From assembly GCA_963711465.1 (NCBI GenBank), contig CAVQEG010000002.1, forward strand, positions 682,001 through 746,000: a DNA stretch of 64,000 nt. The letters are read 5' to 3'. Below the pieces are notes generated by a model that saw only the letters and a list, made by a program, of their open reading frames with translations, did not search any database and was not told where the DNA came from. This stretch comes from CAVQEG01 sp963711465. Lineage in GTDB: Bacteria > Bacteroidota > Ignavibacteria > OLB7. Position 1 is the stretch's first letter. Every line of letters starts with the position of its first letter. The position numbers and the translations under genes were made by a program. Below are positions 43,874 through 53,724 of this stretch, in pieces.

Positions 43874-46789
43874 GCGAAACGTCCCGAAGTTCAACGATCC
43901 GCTCTTCGTATTCGCGGTCGGGAACGGTGGCGGCGAGCGTCCGATAGAGCGAAAGGGCATGATCGCGATGATCCTCGGTCGTATCGCCGAGCTTCCACAG
44001 CCAGTAGTGCAGGTCGGCGCGGCGGTCCTCCCGCCAGGTATCCTCCGACGTCGTCTCCACCTGAAGCAGCGCACGCAATTCCTGCCGAGCATGGTCGACG
44101 CTCCCTTCCAAAGCCGCAATGCGTGCCAGCAGCACCTGTGAACGATGGCGGGTACTCGTTTTCTTCAGCTCGTTCGAAATCGAAATGCATTCCTCCGCCT
44201 GACGCCGTGCATGACGCAGCGTTACTGCGTGCCAGTCATCTGCCGCACTGTCTGATCCGTCGTGCAGTTCCGGAACGAATTCCATCAGATATTGCGGTTG
44301 CTCGGATTCGGTTTCCACGATCTCCACCAGCGCCCGAACGATTTCCGACAGCCAGCTCGTGAGACTGTAGAGGAACCCGATTTCACGGTGTCCTCGCGCG
44401 GCTTCATGAAAGCATGCGAGTGCATCGGCGAATTCCTTTCGATCGAGGTGGATGGTGCCGCGATTGCCGACCGCATGGGCGACACCCTTGCGGTATCCGA
44501 CCGCACGTTCGATACGTTCTTCTTCACGAAAGCACTCCAACGCCTTGTCGAATTCCCCCTGGTCCATGTAGATGGTCCCGCGATTTCCGACGCTGTTGGC
44601 GACTCCGAGATGATCATCCATTTCGAGGGCGATCAATTCCGATTCATCGTAGCATTCGATTGCCCGCTCATACTGACCGAGGTCGGCATAGACGCTGCCC
44701 CGATTTCCCAGGGCCATACTGACATATCCGCGCTCGCCGAGATCTCGCGCAATTTCCTCCTGTTCGCGATAGCATTCGAGCGCCTCGTCATATTCTCGCC
44801 TTCTCCAGTGCAGCAGTCCGCGATAGCCGACCGACCGCGCAATTGCCAGTCGGTCACCGATTTCCCGCGCTATTCGCTCGCCCTCTCGGTGGAATCGTTC
44901 GGCCTCGTCGATGCGGCCCGTTCGTCGAACCAGATCGGCGAGGGAGGTCAGCACATTCGCTTCCATTGAACGGTCGCCCGATTCACGGACGGTTGCCAGC
45001 TGCTGCCGATAGACATCCTCTGCCTCGTTCCATCGACCGACGCGGTCGAGCACCTTCGCCTTCTTCCTCGAATATTCGAGCTGTATTGTGGCATCATCGC
45101 CGCGAACGCTCATGAGCGCCATGACGTGATCGCAACCGTTGATCGCCTCGTCGCTGTTGTATTCGGCCAGGTGTCGTTCGACGATTGCCTTCTGAAGGTC
45201 GAGGTACTCATTCAATGCAGCGACGGTCCGAGAATCGCGCGGTGCGGAGTCGAGCAGGATCTGCCGGCGTTCGTCAATGATGCCTTCACCGGCACCAAGG
45301 TGGAGACTGTATTGTTCGGGCCAGCGGCGCACGCCCTCCTCTCCGAGGAGTTCCTTCAGCGTAGCGGCGATCATGCGATGGATTTCGCGGCGGAAATCCT
45401 CCTCCATCGAATAATAGATGTATTTCTGAACGAGGTTGTGGGTGAATTCATAGAGTCGCATGACGTGCTCGGAGAGCTTCTCGGAGCGATGCACCAGCGC
45501 GTGGCGGTTCATCAGTTTGTCGATGCGCCGGTTCAGGGCTAGGCGGTTTTCCTGGAGAATGGCTTCGAGCACTTCGAAGGAGAATTCTTCACCTTCGACG
45601 GCTGCGACCTGCAGCATTTCACGCAGCTCTTCGGCGAGCCGTTCGTAGCGCTCACGGATCACACCTTCGACCGTTCGCGGCAGCTTGCTGTAGTCGGGTT
45701 GCGCCGAGAGGACCCAGCGGCCGTCGCGTTCGGCGATGATGCCGCGTTCCTGCATGTTGGTGAGCATTTCCTGAACGAACAGCGCGTTACCGCCGCTGAC
45801 GTGACCGAGTTCGTCGATGAATCGGGCACCGAATCCATTCCCGGGAAATCGCTGGGTCACGTACGACTCGATCTGTGTTCGGTCGAACGCACCGAGGGCA
45901 ATTTCCCGGCAGGCGTCGTAACGCATGAGCACGTTGATTTTCTCTTCGAGCGGATGGCGTTCCACGTCGCCGGTCTGCGCGTGCCGGCGGCCGCGGCGGA
46001 CATCTTCGGCACGGAAGGAACCGATCAGCAGCATCGGGTACGGGAGATCGTGGAGGTTCTTGCTGAGGTACAGCAGCAGACTCAGCGACGAGGCATCGGC
46101 CCACTGTAGATCATCGAGGAATGCGACGACAGGATTCTGTTCGGCGAGCGAACGGAGGCGGGACATCACGAGGATGAAGAAATCCTCCTGATTGCGCAGC
46201 GACGTGGCCCGCCGCTGTTCACCGAGCGTTTTCGACGTCTGATAAATTGCTTCGGCGAGGCCGCCGACGACGGGAATTGCCCCCATCCACGAGCCGGTGC
46301 ATTCCTTGACGATGTGCGTCAGCCGCTGTCGGAAGCTGAGCTCGCGCGTCTCGCCGCTCGAGACGTCGATCTCCTCGACGCGTCGAATGGCCTGTGCGGT
46401 ATCCAGGATCGCGGCGGAAATATCACCGACGTAGGGAATGTTCTGAATCCACTCCGAACCCGATTCATCGAAGAGTGTTTTGACGATGCTGGCGAAGCTC
46501 TTCTTCTTTTCGGCGTCCTTGCCGGCAGCGCGATCGGCGTCGAGTTCGATCAGAATTTCCTTCCACGGCAGATAGCCGCGGGAGATTCCGTCGATGTCGA
46601 TGCAGCGGCCGGTAGCGGTGAGGATATTCGAACGGAATGCTGATCGCAGGAGTCGAGGAATTCGGCGAGGAGCGTCGATTTGCCGATCCCGGGCTCACCC
46701 GTAACGAAGATGGTCGTCCCCCTGCCGGTGGCGATCATGGTATCGAGCGCTTCCTCGAGAAGTGTGTGTTCAGGACGGGGAATCAGCAT
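43863..46789 (-). pseudogene. ATPase-TPR protein gene with an apparent single-base frameshift
   Basis: The first 45 or so residues from 46789 carry Walker A (TGEPGIGKSTLLAEFLDS) and then run out of frame. From about 46645 the family sequence continues in another frame (AFRSNILTATGRCIDIDGIS) and stays open to 43863, with Walker B VVAFLDDLQWAD, about eight TPR-like repeats (GNRGSVYADLGQYERAIECY, GNRGTIYMDQGEFDKALECF) and a C-terminal module shared with the DUF4062 proteins. Adding one base in the CAGGAGTC stretch near 46647-46654 would restore one frame of about 975 residues. There is no DUF4062 domain. The cause may be a true mutation, an assembly error or programmed frameshifting. Confidence 0.75.
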
Positions 46790-47132
46790 GACAAGCAGGA
46801 TTGATCAGCGGCGCGGGCAAGGGATTCGGTCGAATATACGCCCCCCGAGAGGGTGCCGGTCCACGCGCTCCACCGACCCACCGTGCGCCGTGTCATCCCG
46901 CGTCCGCCCGCCTCTCCACGATGGCGCGCTCTCGGACGACAGGCGGGCGCGGCGCGGGATCTCCACGCCGCGGCCCCCCTCCTCGTCGCGTGCCTGGCGG
47001 CCACCCGACCTCGACGCATTCACCCGCACCGGCGGGATGCGATTCGTTCGCACCCAATCGCTATGTTCTCCTCGAATCATTCGTACCCACCCCCGTCGTC
47101 CATTTCCCTGTTCCTGCCTGACGGCAACCACG
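46790..47132. other. 343-bp divergent intergenic region
   Basis: No gene recognised. CGAATATA at 46831-46838 reads TATATTCG on the minus strand, one base off the -7 consensus, 42 bases before the ATPase start. Confidence 0.4.
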
Positions 47133-48554
47133 GTGAATCCAATCGACTCTGCTGACCTCGTCGAGCGACTCGTAGGCCATCGGACGCTCGGAACCGCACC
47201 TCGTGCGGAACTCGAGTGGCTCGCGGCACATGGTGAATTCCGCAGCGTGCCGGCGGGAACGGTCGTCTCACGCCGCTCCGAGGGACGCCCCGAAGGAATG
47301 TTCATCATCTTCTCCGGACGCGTGTCGATATGGATCGATCGTGGTGGCGGACGTCACAGGGCGATCGAATGGCGTGACGGCGACGTTTCAGGCGTGCTAC
47401 CCTATTCACGCATGAGCTCCCCGCCGGGCGATTCGGCAGCTGAAGAACCCACCGAATACCTCGTCATCCGTGAACAGGACTTCAGCGCAATGGTCGCCGC
47501 CTGTCACGAGGTCACCTCGCGACTGGTGCACATCATGGTCGATCGCACCCGTCAGTTCACCTCCAGCGATCTGCTCGACGAGAAAATGATTTCCCTCGGC
47601 AAGCTCGCCGCCGGACTCGCACACGAACTCAACAATCCCGCCTCTGCAGCGGCGCGCAGCGCCAAGCAGCTGACCCAGCGTCTGATCGCCGCTGACATCG
47701 CGGCCCGGCGCCTCGGCGCCGTGCAGCTGAGTGACGAGCAATCCGCCGCGCTCGAATCGACGCGCGACTTGTGCCTGTCCACTGCCACGCCCTCGGTTCG
47801 CTCAGCGATTGAACAGGCCGACCGGGAGAATGAGATCGCCGACTGGCTCGTCGACAACGCCTCGGACGATTCGGCGGCAGAGCAGTTGGCGGAGACGCCC
47901 GTGACCGTCGACGCGCTCGATGCGCTCGCCGCGGCGCTCGACGGCGATACCCTCGATCGCGCACTGGCGTGGATTGCCAGCGGTTGCCTGGTTCGCGGCC
48001 TGGCCGTGGAGATCGAAGAGGCCGCAACGAGAATTTTCAATCTCGTCAGCGCCATCAAGGGATTCACCTACATGGATCAGGCGGTGACCGCGCAGCCGGT
48101 CGACGTCTATGCCGGTCTGCGCAACACGCTGACGGTGCTGGCAGCCAAGGCGCGCGCCAAATCCGTCGGCGTGTCCATCACCTCCGATTCCGATTCGCTC
48201 GTGATCGACGGGTTCGGCGGTGAACTCAACCAGGTGTGGTCGAATCTGATCGACAATGCAATCGACGCCGTCGGCGTCGGCGGTCATGTTTCGCTCTCTG
48301 CCGCGCGCGAGCAGCGAAACGTGGTCGTTCGAATTCTCGACGACGGACCGGGGATTCCACGGGAGATCCGCGATCGCATTTTCGATCCCTTCTTCACCAC
48401 CAAGCCGGTCGGCGAGGGAACCGGACTTGGCCTGGACATTTCGCGAAGACTGATACTGCGGCACAGCGGCGAGATCCGGATCGATTCGCAACCCGGACGT
48501 ACCGAGGTGATCGTCACCATCCCCTGCACCATGCAGTCCACACCGAACCAATGA
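47133..48554 (+). CDS. cNMP-binding-domain sensor histidine kinase
   Basis: A 473-residue kinase, start GTG (MNPIDSADLV). Residues about 10-140 are a cyclic-nucleotide-binding-like beta-roll (EFRSVPAGTVVSRRSEG, MFIIFSGRVSIWI). The H-box histidine is H164 in GKLAAGLAHELNNPAS. The ATP-binding lobe has the N-box (NQVWSNLIDNAIDAV), G1 (DDGPGIP), F-box and G2 (FDPFFTTKPVGEGTGLGL). No membrane segment is present, so it is cytoplasmic. The stop overlaps the ATG of the next gene (ATGA), meaning coupled translation with its likely partner. The cyclase at 23407 could be a source of ligand, but the roll may sense something else. Confidence 0.88.
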   Translation: MNPIDSADLVERLVGHRTLGTAPRAELEWLAAHGEFRSVPAGTVVSRRSEGRPEGMFIIFSGRVSIWIDRGGGRHRAIEWRDGDVSGVLPYSRMSSPPGDSAAEEPTEYLVIREQDFSAMVAACHEVTSRLVHIMVDRTRQFTSSDLLDEKMISLGKLAAGLAHELNNPASAAARSAKQLTQRLIAADIAARRLGAVQLSDEQSAALESTRDLCLSTATPSVRSAIEQADRENEIADWLVDNASDDSAAEQLAETPVTVDALDALAAALDGDTLDRALAWIASGCLVRGLAVEIEEAATRIFNLVSAIKGFTYMDQAVTAQPVDVYAGLRNTLTVLAAKARAKSVGVSITSDSDSLVIDGFGGELNQVWSNLIDNAIDAVGVGGHVSLSAAREQRNVVVRILDDGPGIPREIRDRIFDPFFTTKPVGEGTGLGLDISRRLILRHSGEIRIDSQPGRTEVIVTIPCTMQSTPNQ

Positions 48555-50218
48555 CACCGCAACGACCGACCATTGTTGTCGTCGATGACGATCCTCAGGT
48601 GCTCGCCGCCGTCCGCCGCGACCTGCGCTCGCACCTCGGACGGGACTATACCATCATGAGCGCCGGTTCAGGTGCGGATGCGCTGGCGACCGCACGCGAA
48701 CTGAAGGCCAGAGGCAACGCGCTCGCCATGGTGATCAGCGATCAGCGAATGCCTGAGATGCTTGGCGTCGAAGTGCTGACCCGGGTGCGCGACATCTATC
48801 CGTCCGCCCGCCGCGTTCTGCTGACGGCCTATTCGGATATCGACGCGGCGATACGCGCGATCAACGATGCGCACCTCGATTACTACCTCTGCAAGCCGTG
48901 GGACCCCCCCGAGGAGCACCTCTTCCCCGTCGTCGACGATCTGCTCGATGCCTGGCAGGCCGACTACCTGCCCGAAGCGGCCGGCCTGCGTCTGGTGGGC
49001 AATCAGTGGTCGCCGCACTCACACGAGATCAAGAATTTCCTCGGCAGCAATCTGATTCCGTACCGATGGCTCGATGTCGCCCGTTCGGCCGAAGCCGAAC
49101 CGCTGCTCGACGCCGCAGGTGTGATGCCCGACGATCTTCCGGCACTGATTCTCGAAGACGGGACCGCGCTGAAGAATCCGTCGCTCAGCGAGGTCGCCTC
49201 CGCGCTCGGGCGCGCGGCTGTCGCCATGCACGATCTCTACGATCTGGTGATCGTCGGCGCCGGCCCCGCCGGCCTCGCCGCTGCCGTCTACGGCGCGTCC
49301 GAAGGTCTGCGCACGCTGCTGCTCGACCGACATGCGCCGGGCGGACAGGCGGGATCGAGTTCTCGCATCGAGAATTACCTCGGCTTTCCAGCCGGCGTCA
49401 GCGGCAGTGAGCTCACGCGCCGCGCACTGCTCCAGGCGCAGCGCCTCGGAGCGGAATTCCTCGCACCGGCCGACGTGACCGCCATCGGTCTCGAGGGCGG
49501 ATACAAGAAACTCACGCTCGCTTCGGGAACGATGGTCGTTGCGCGCTCGATGCTCGCAGCCACCGGCATGATCTACCGCACACACCCGGCCGAGGGAATC
49601 GGTGCATTCGTCGGCGCCGGTGTCTACTACGGTGCGGCGAATTCCGAGGCGCAGGCAATTGCAGGCGAATGCGTCGCCGTCGTCGGCGGGGGCAACTCCG
49701 CCGGACAATCCGCCATGTACCTCTCGCGCTTCGCTCGCGACGTCCTCCTCATCGTCCGTCGCAACGGTCTCGAAGAAACCATGTCCCGCTACCTCATCGA
49801 TCAGATAGCGGCGACGCAGAACATTCACCTCGTGCCTCGCACGAATATCGAGCGCGCCGAAGGCAACGGTCGCCTCGAACGGCTCACCCTGCGAAACGTC
49901 GACGACGACGTCTGTCGGGCCGAACACGTCGCTGCCCTCTTCGTGTTCATCGGAACGCGACCGCACAGCGACTGGCTTCCGGACGCCGTGCTTCGCGACG
50001 AACGGGGCTTCGTCCTTACCGGCCGCGATGCATCGCTGCGCAACGAATTCCAGAAGCTCTGGAAGATCCCGCGCGAACCGCTTCCGCTCGAGTCGAGCGT
50101 TCCCGGCGTCTTCGCCGCCGGCGATCTTCGAGCCGGTGCAATGAACCGCGTGGCCTCCGCCGTCGGCGAAGGATCCATGTCGGTGAAGCTGGTGCACGAG
50201 TACCTGGCGGTGACGTAG
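48551..50218 (+). CDS. receiver / glutaredoxin-like / thioredoxin-reductase-like fusion
   Basis: A 555-residue fusion. Receiver domain 1-130: acidic pair DDD near 12-14, phosphoacceptor D64 (VISDQRMPEM), TAYSD and the lysine in LCKPW. A middle domain about 155-230 resembles glutaredoxin but has SPHS where CxxC would be (NQWSPHSHEIKNFLGSNLIP). The last 320 residues are a thioredoxin-reductase-like flavoprotein with FAD motif VIVGAGPAGLAAAV and NADPH motif VAVVGGGNSAGQSA. The redox CxxC is replaced by YYGAANSEA. So it cannot reduce thioredoxin in the classical way. Response to kinase phosphorylation is inferred from the coupled kinase gene. Confidence 0.85.
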   Translation: MTPQRPTIVVVDDDPQVLAAVRRDLRSHLGRDYTIMSAGSGADALATARELKARGNALAMVISDQRMPEMLGVEVLTRVRDIYPSARRVLLTAYSDIDAAIRAINDAHLDYYLCKPWDPPEEHLFPVVDDLLDAWQADYLPEAAGLRLVGNQWSPHSHEIKNFLGSNLIPYRWLDVARSAEAEPLLDAAGVMPDDLPALILEDGTALKNPSLSEVASALGRAAVAMHDLYDLVIVGAGPAGLAAAVYGASEGLRTLLLDRHAPGGQAGSSSRIENYLGFPAGVSGSELTRRALLQAQRLGAEFLAPADVTAIGLEGGYKKLTLASGTMVVARSMLAATGMIYRTHPAEGIGAFVGAGVYYGAANSEAQAIAGECVAVVGGGNSAGQSAMYLSRFARDVLLIVRRNGLEETMSRYLIDQIAATQNIHLVPRTNIERAEGNGRLERLTLRNVDDDVCRAEHVAALFVFIGTRPHSDWLPDAVLRDERGFVLTGRDASLRNEFQKLWKIPREPLPLESSVPGVFAAGDLRAGAMNRVASAVGEGSMSVKLVHEYLAVT

Positions 50219-50250
50219 TTCACGCCGCCCCGCGGGCCCACTTCCATCCG

Positions 50251-53007
50251 CTACCGTCGCAGCAGCACGCACATCCGTGTCTCACTGCGTCCCTCCGTCT
50301 GCAGCGTATAACTGTACACCCCATCGGGAAGCCCCGTTGCCTCGAGTACGAAGCCGTGATCGCCTGCAGACAACACACTGCTCACCGCCGTTCGCACCGC
50401 CCGTCCGAGCGCGTCGTGAACCACGATCGTCACTCGCTCGCGCCGGGGCAGTCGGAATGCTATCGTCGTCGAGGTTGAAAAGGGATTCGGACGATTCGCC
50501 GAGAGCATCGATCGGCCAGACACGTCCTCGGGCGATTCCACACCCGCCACCGCGGCTCCGAACCGAAGCACACCGGCGACCGAGGTGACCGACGCACCGT
50601 TCGCATTCTCGACGACCGTTACGTTCGGCTCATCGATCGTCACCGCGTAATGCGTCGACGGCTTCAACCCCGTCAGCAGGTGCAGTGCCCGCGCGGCGCC
50701 ACGTACCGCGTAGGCAAGGCTCCTCAGAGTGTCGCCACCGGGAGCCGATCCTTCGGCGAACATCACCACGTACTGCCGGCCGTCTCCGAGCAGAACGTTC
50801 GCTCCCGTCATCTTCCCATCCTCCGCGATTACGGTGTTCGCGGCAATCGGCGCGACGTCCCTCGCAGACGGATGCAGCACCGTCAGGTAGTTGGTCGACA
50901 GCGCTGCACTCATGTCCCGCTCCTCCACGCGCCAGGTCCCGCTGTTGAATCCATACGGATTGCAGTCAGGAATTGTCCCGGCGCACGGATCGGGGTTCTG
51001 TCGCTCATCGACTGCCGTCAACGAGAGATTCTCCGGCAGGAGAAACGCCATGTCCAGCCGCGAATTACCCTGTCGCATTTCGAGCGACGCCGATGCCGTT
51101 TGCGGCTCGTTCGGGCAGTGCCAGCGCAGATGCGCCCGGTACGGTCCCAGCGGATTGCTCGACGGTCGGATCTTCGTGCGGTCGTACACCACGAAGACAT
51201 CCCCACCCGGAATGCAGGCGAAGCTCCGGTCGAACTGCTCCACGGTGCGAGCCGCGGGATCGGTGGTATCGGCGCCGTGATCGTAGGCCGACGCCAGGTC
51301 ACTTCGAACGTAGGTATACCCGTCGGTCTGCTCGGCCGCCATCACCTCGTCGCGCCCCCAGCTGCCCTGTCCTCCGCAGAACCGTGAATCATCGGTGGCC
51401 GGATACTGATAGTCGCCGTAGTCGTCGACAAACAGCGTATTAGCGGCAGCGGAGGCGTCGTATTGAGAATTCTGTGAACTCCCCACGATGCCGATCGATC
51501 CGACATCTCCCTTCCAGTTGGCAGCGTCGACCAGCAGATAATCGTCTGCCCGCTTGATCACGATCGTACCGGCGTCGTTGTGCTGGTGGTCGTCGTAATA
51601 CGCCGCCCCCTGGTGAATCGACGCCCACGTCGCCGTATCCGACCAGTCGCTTCGCATGATGAAGTATGGAATCGCTCCGTTGGTCTCTCCGCCCTGGGGA
51701 TACGGGGGGCCAAAGGCCGAGTAGTACGGTGGCTCGGTCAACTCCGTCGACGGACGAGTCAGGTCGGTGAAATAGAAATCCTCCCACTCGACCGGCTGAT
51801 AGACGAGCTGATAGATATCGTCGGGGAAATCGGGATACGGAGAGGTCTTCGCGATTTCATCGTAGGCGAAATGCTGCGCGCCGGGTCCGTCCGCACTCGA
51901 GGCGAGAACGTACGCGAGGCGCACCGGCAGACTCCGGAAGATCACCGCGCCGTAATCGCCGCCGTAGTCACCGGTGGCGTCCATTTCAAATCGATTGGGC
52001 ATCAGACCGTGCTTCAGGGCGCGAAGTATCTGCGAGAACCACGACTGATGTGCAGCGATCAGATCCTCACCCGTTGCCGACTTCACGACCAGCAGATAGT
52101 CGATGATCATGTTGTATGTGGCCGTCCCGTACGCCCAGCCCTGGAAATCGAATCCACCCTTGAACGGTGCTCCCGTAATATTCCGCCCATTGTATTCCCG
52201 AGCACATTGCGGACGCGTGCCGCCTTCGAAGAGTTGCGCGAAATAGTCCTCCGGTACGTGGTCGGGCGTAATGAGATCGCTCGGTGCATTGTCGAATCGC
52301 ACACGCGACCAGTCGATCATCTCCTGTGCCTTCGCGTTGTCACCATACGACGCGTATCCCATCATCGCCGTCCCGTAGAGGTGCCCGACGAAGTAATTGC
52401 CGTCGGAATGATCGTTCCGCTGATAGGCGCTGTCGCTGAGCTCGGTGTACCAGGCGTTCATCAGCGCGATCATCGCCGCTTTCCGAGTGGTGCCGAGCCG
52501 ATCGTAACACCAGTCGTAGGCCAGTGCGAGGACGGGACAGCAGTTTCGCGTCGAGTAGTAATTGTCCGGCACGAGGGGACCGTATCCGTTGGGCGGCAGG
52601 TTGTCCGGATCGGACTGCGCGCGAATCATTTCGTCGACGAGCGCCAGGAGCTTATCCGCGTACGAGGCGTCGCCTGTCATCTGGTAGGCAAGTCCGAGCG
52701 GCACGGCGGCGCTGAGCCAACCCTCGCCCTGGTAATCGTAGAAAATCGAGTTATCCGGGTGATCGGTCCGGGAGGCGTATTTGAACTGGTGAATTGCGTA
52801 CGTTTTCAGCTGGTCGGCCCGGTCCTTCAGGCGGATCCATGTGGGATCACCGGCGTCACGTTTCGCCAGAAGACGTGCCTTGCTTTCGGGAGTCAGGAGG
52901 ATGCGGGGGTGGGAGGAGACGACGGGGAGTCCCGTGGCAGGGAGTACGGCCGGGGAAATGAACAACGACACAACGGACAACCAACAAACCAGGCGAGCGG
53001 TTCGCAT
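50251..53007 (-). CDS. secreted heparinase II/III-like protein with T9SS sorting domain
   Basis: A 918-residue protein from MRTARLVCWL, which gives a proper signal peptide (LVCWLSVVSLFISPAVLPA); an earlier in-frame Met at 53040 is less likely. The N-terminal half is an alpha-helical toroid as in heparinase II/III and related polysaccharide lyases (PRILLTPESKARLLAKRDAG). A central beta region has YYDDHQHNDAGTIVIKRADD, which fits the His-rich segment of these lyases. The C-terminus is a T9SS sorting domain (ANRPNPFSTSTTIAFRLP). Catalytic residues are not fully identified, so the substrate, probably a uronic-acid polymer, is a guess. It is convergent with the thioredoxin-reductase-like gene. Confidence 0.75.
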   Translation of the reverse strand: MRTARLVCWLSVVSLFISPAVLPATGLPVVSSHPRILLTPESKARLLAKRDAGDPTWIRLKDRADQLKTYAIHQFKYASRTDHPDNSIFYDYQGEGWLSAAVPLGLAYQMTGDASYADKLLALVDEMIRAQSDPDNLPPNGYGPLVPDNYYSTRNCCPVLALAYDWCYDRLGTTRKAAMIALMNAWYTELSDSAYQRNDHSDGNYFVGHLYGTAMMGYASYGDNAKAQEMIDWSRVRFDNAPSDLITPDHVPEDYFAQLFEGGTRPQCAREYNGRNITGAPFKGGFDFQGWAYGTATYNMIIDYLLVVKSATGEDLIAAHQSWFSQILRALKHGLMPNRFEMDATGDYGGDYGAVIFRSLPVRLAYVLASSADGPGAQHFAYDEIAKTSPYPDFPDDIYQLVYQPVEWEDFYFTDLTRPSTELTEPPYYSAFGPPYPQGGETNGAIPYFIMRSDWSDTATWASIHQGAAYYDDHQHNDAGTIVIKRADDYLLVDAANWKGDVGSIGIVGSSQNSQYDASAAANTLFVDDYGDYQYPATDDSRFCGGQGSWGRDEVMAAEQTDGYTYVRSDLASAYDHGADTTDPAARTVEQFDRSFACIPGGDVFVVYDRTKIRPSSNPLGPYRAHLRWHCPNEPQTASASLEMRQGNSRLDMAFLLPENLSLTAVDERQNPDPCAGTIPDCNPYGFNSGTWRVEERDMSAALSTNYLTVLHPSARDVAPIAANTVIAEDGKMTGANVLLGDGRQYVVMFAEGSAPGGDTLRSLAYAVRGAARALHLLTGLKPSTHYAVTIDEPNVTVVENANGASVTSVAGVLRFGAAVAGVESPEDVSGRSMLSANRPNPFSTSTTIAFRLPRRERVTIVVHDALGRAVRTAVSSVLSAGDHGFVLEATGLPDGVYSYTLQTEGRSETRMCVLLRR

Positions 53008-53344
53008 GACGGTGCCTCTACGTGCGAAGTGTGATTTCAAATGGCGGGGTCCCGATGGACGAGCGCCGGGCAGATCGGCGCAAATATATCCCGAATTCGG
53101 TATGGTGACGCCGACCGCGCGGTGCGGCGTGGGGCGACTCGCCCGGCCTTCGAGACGCTTCCCTCCCTCGGCGCCACGTGTCCGTGACGCTCACCCCCTC
53201 ACCGGCGGCCACCGATCGCCGGAAGCCATCTGAAGTCTGCCTGCCGATCCACAGATCCGTAGCATATTCGCGTCAGTTGCATTCCACCCCTATTGCCTTC
53301 TCCTCGAGTCCGAACAGAAGCGCTACGCCGTCGATCCTGCATCC
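53008..53344. other. 337-bp upstream region of the heparinase-like gene
   Basis: Apart from the -7-like box at 53081-53088, I see no gene. The upstream edge abuts the DUF4062-type relic and may include further decayed pieces of it. Confidence 0.35.
53081..53088 (-). promoter_or_regulatory. -7-like element TATATTTG before the heparinase-like gene
   Basis: Matches TAnnTTTG on the minus strand, 74 bases upstream of the start at 53007. No -33 TTTG at 19 bases. Confidence 0.4.
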
Positions 53345-53554
53345 TCAACCAAGAACGGCGAGGCACGCAGCCAGTCGGTCTCGATCCCCGGAGAGGGACC
53401 ATTGCCACGGCTCTTCAAATGCGGGGCGCTCGCCAATCTGCTGCTGACTGAAATGTTCCGCCATCCGGCGATGCAAGGCGGCTCGGTCATCCGGATCGGT
53501 CAGATACCGTCGTTCAACAGCCGTTACCGGATAGATGCGGGCAAAATGCAGGCC
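53345..53554 (-). pseudogene. relic of a DUF4062-STAND-TPR gene
   Basis: About 70 residues, AVERRYLTDPDDRAALHRRM ... ERPAFEEPWQWSLSGDRDRL, line up with the region between NTPase and TPRs in paralogue 3 (VRVRYLSELEVEREYHRAIA ... RRVHEEPWQWMATGAVERV). The EEPWQW motif is identical in both. Everything before and after this piece of such a gene is missing. The open frame runs on to 53692 upstream with weaker similarity (SGDPVYVVYGVFSARGLHF). So at least one more member of this family once stood here. Confidence 0.65.
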
Positions 53555-53724
53555 CCTTGCGGAGAACACGCCGTATACGACGTACACGGGATCACCAGAG
53601 CGGACGTGGAGTCCGCTCGCAATGGTGAGCGGCAACTCCAAACATCGTGCGGCAATCGCGTACATTCGGCACGACCCATCCCGCCGTCCCACGGAATCCG
53701 ATCAATATCGATTGCTTCGGCGAG

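Noticed and set aside
46680..47132. Upstream extension of the histidine kinase frame to 46680
   Set aside because: The extension is proline/arginine-rich and overlaps the start of the convergent-oriented ATPase gene; the GTG at 47133 gives a normal kinase N-terminus.
48236..48550. Upstream extension of the receiver-reductase frame
   Set aside because: It lies in another frame of the kinase C-terminal catalytic region; the ATG at 48551 overlaps the kinase stop as expected for coupled genes.
48551..50218. Annotation as a true thioredoxin reductase
   Set aside because: The redox CxxC is absent, so the classical reaction is not supported.
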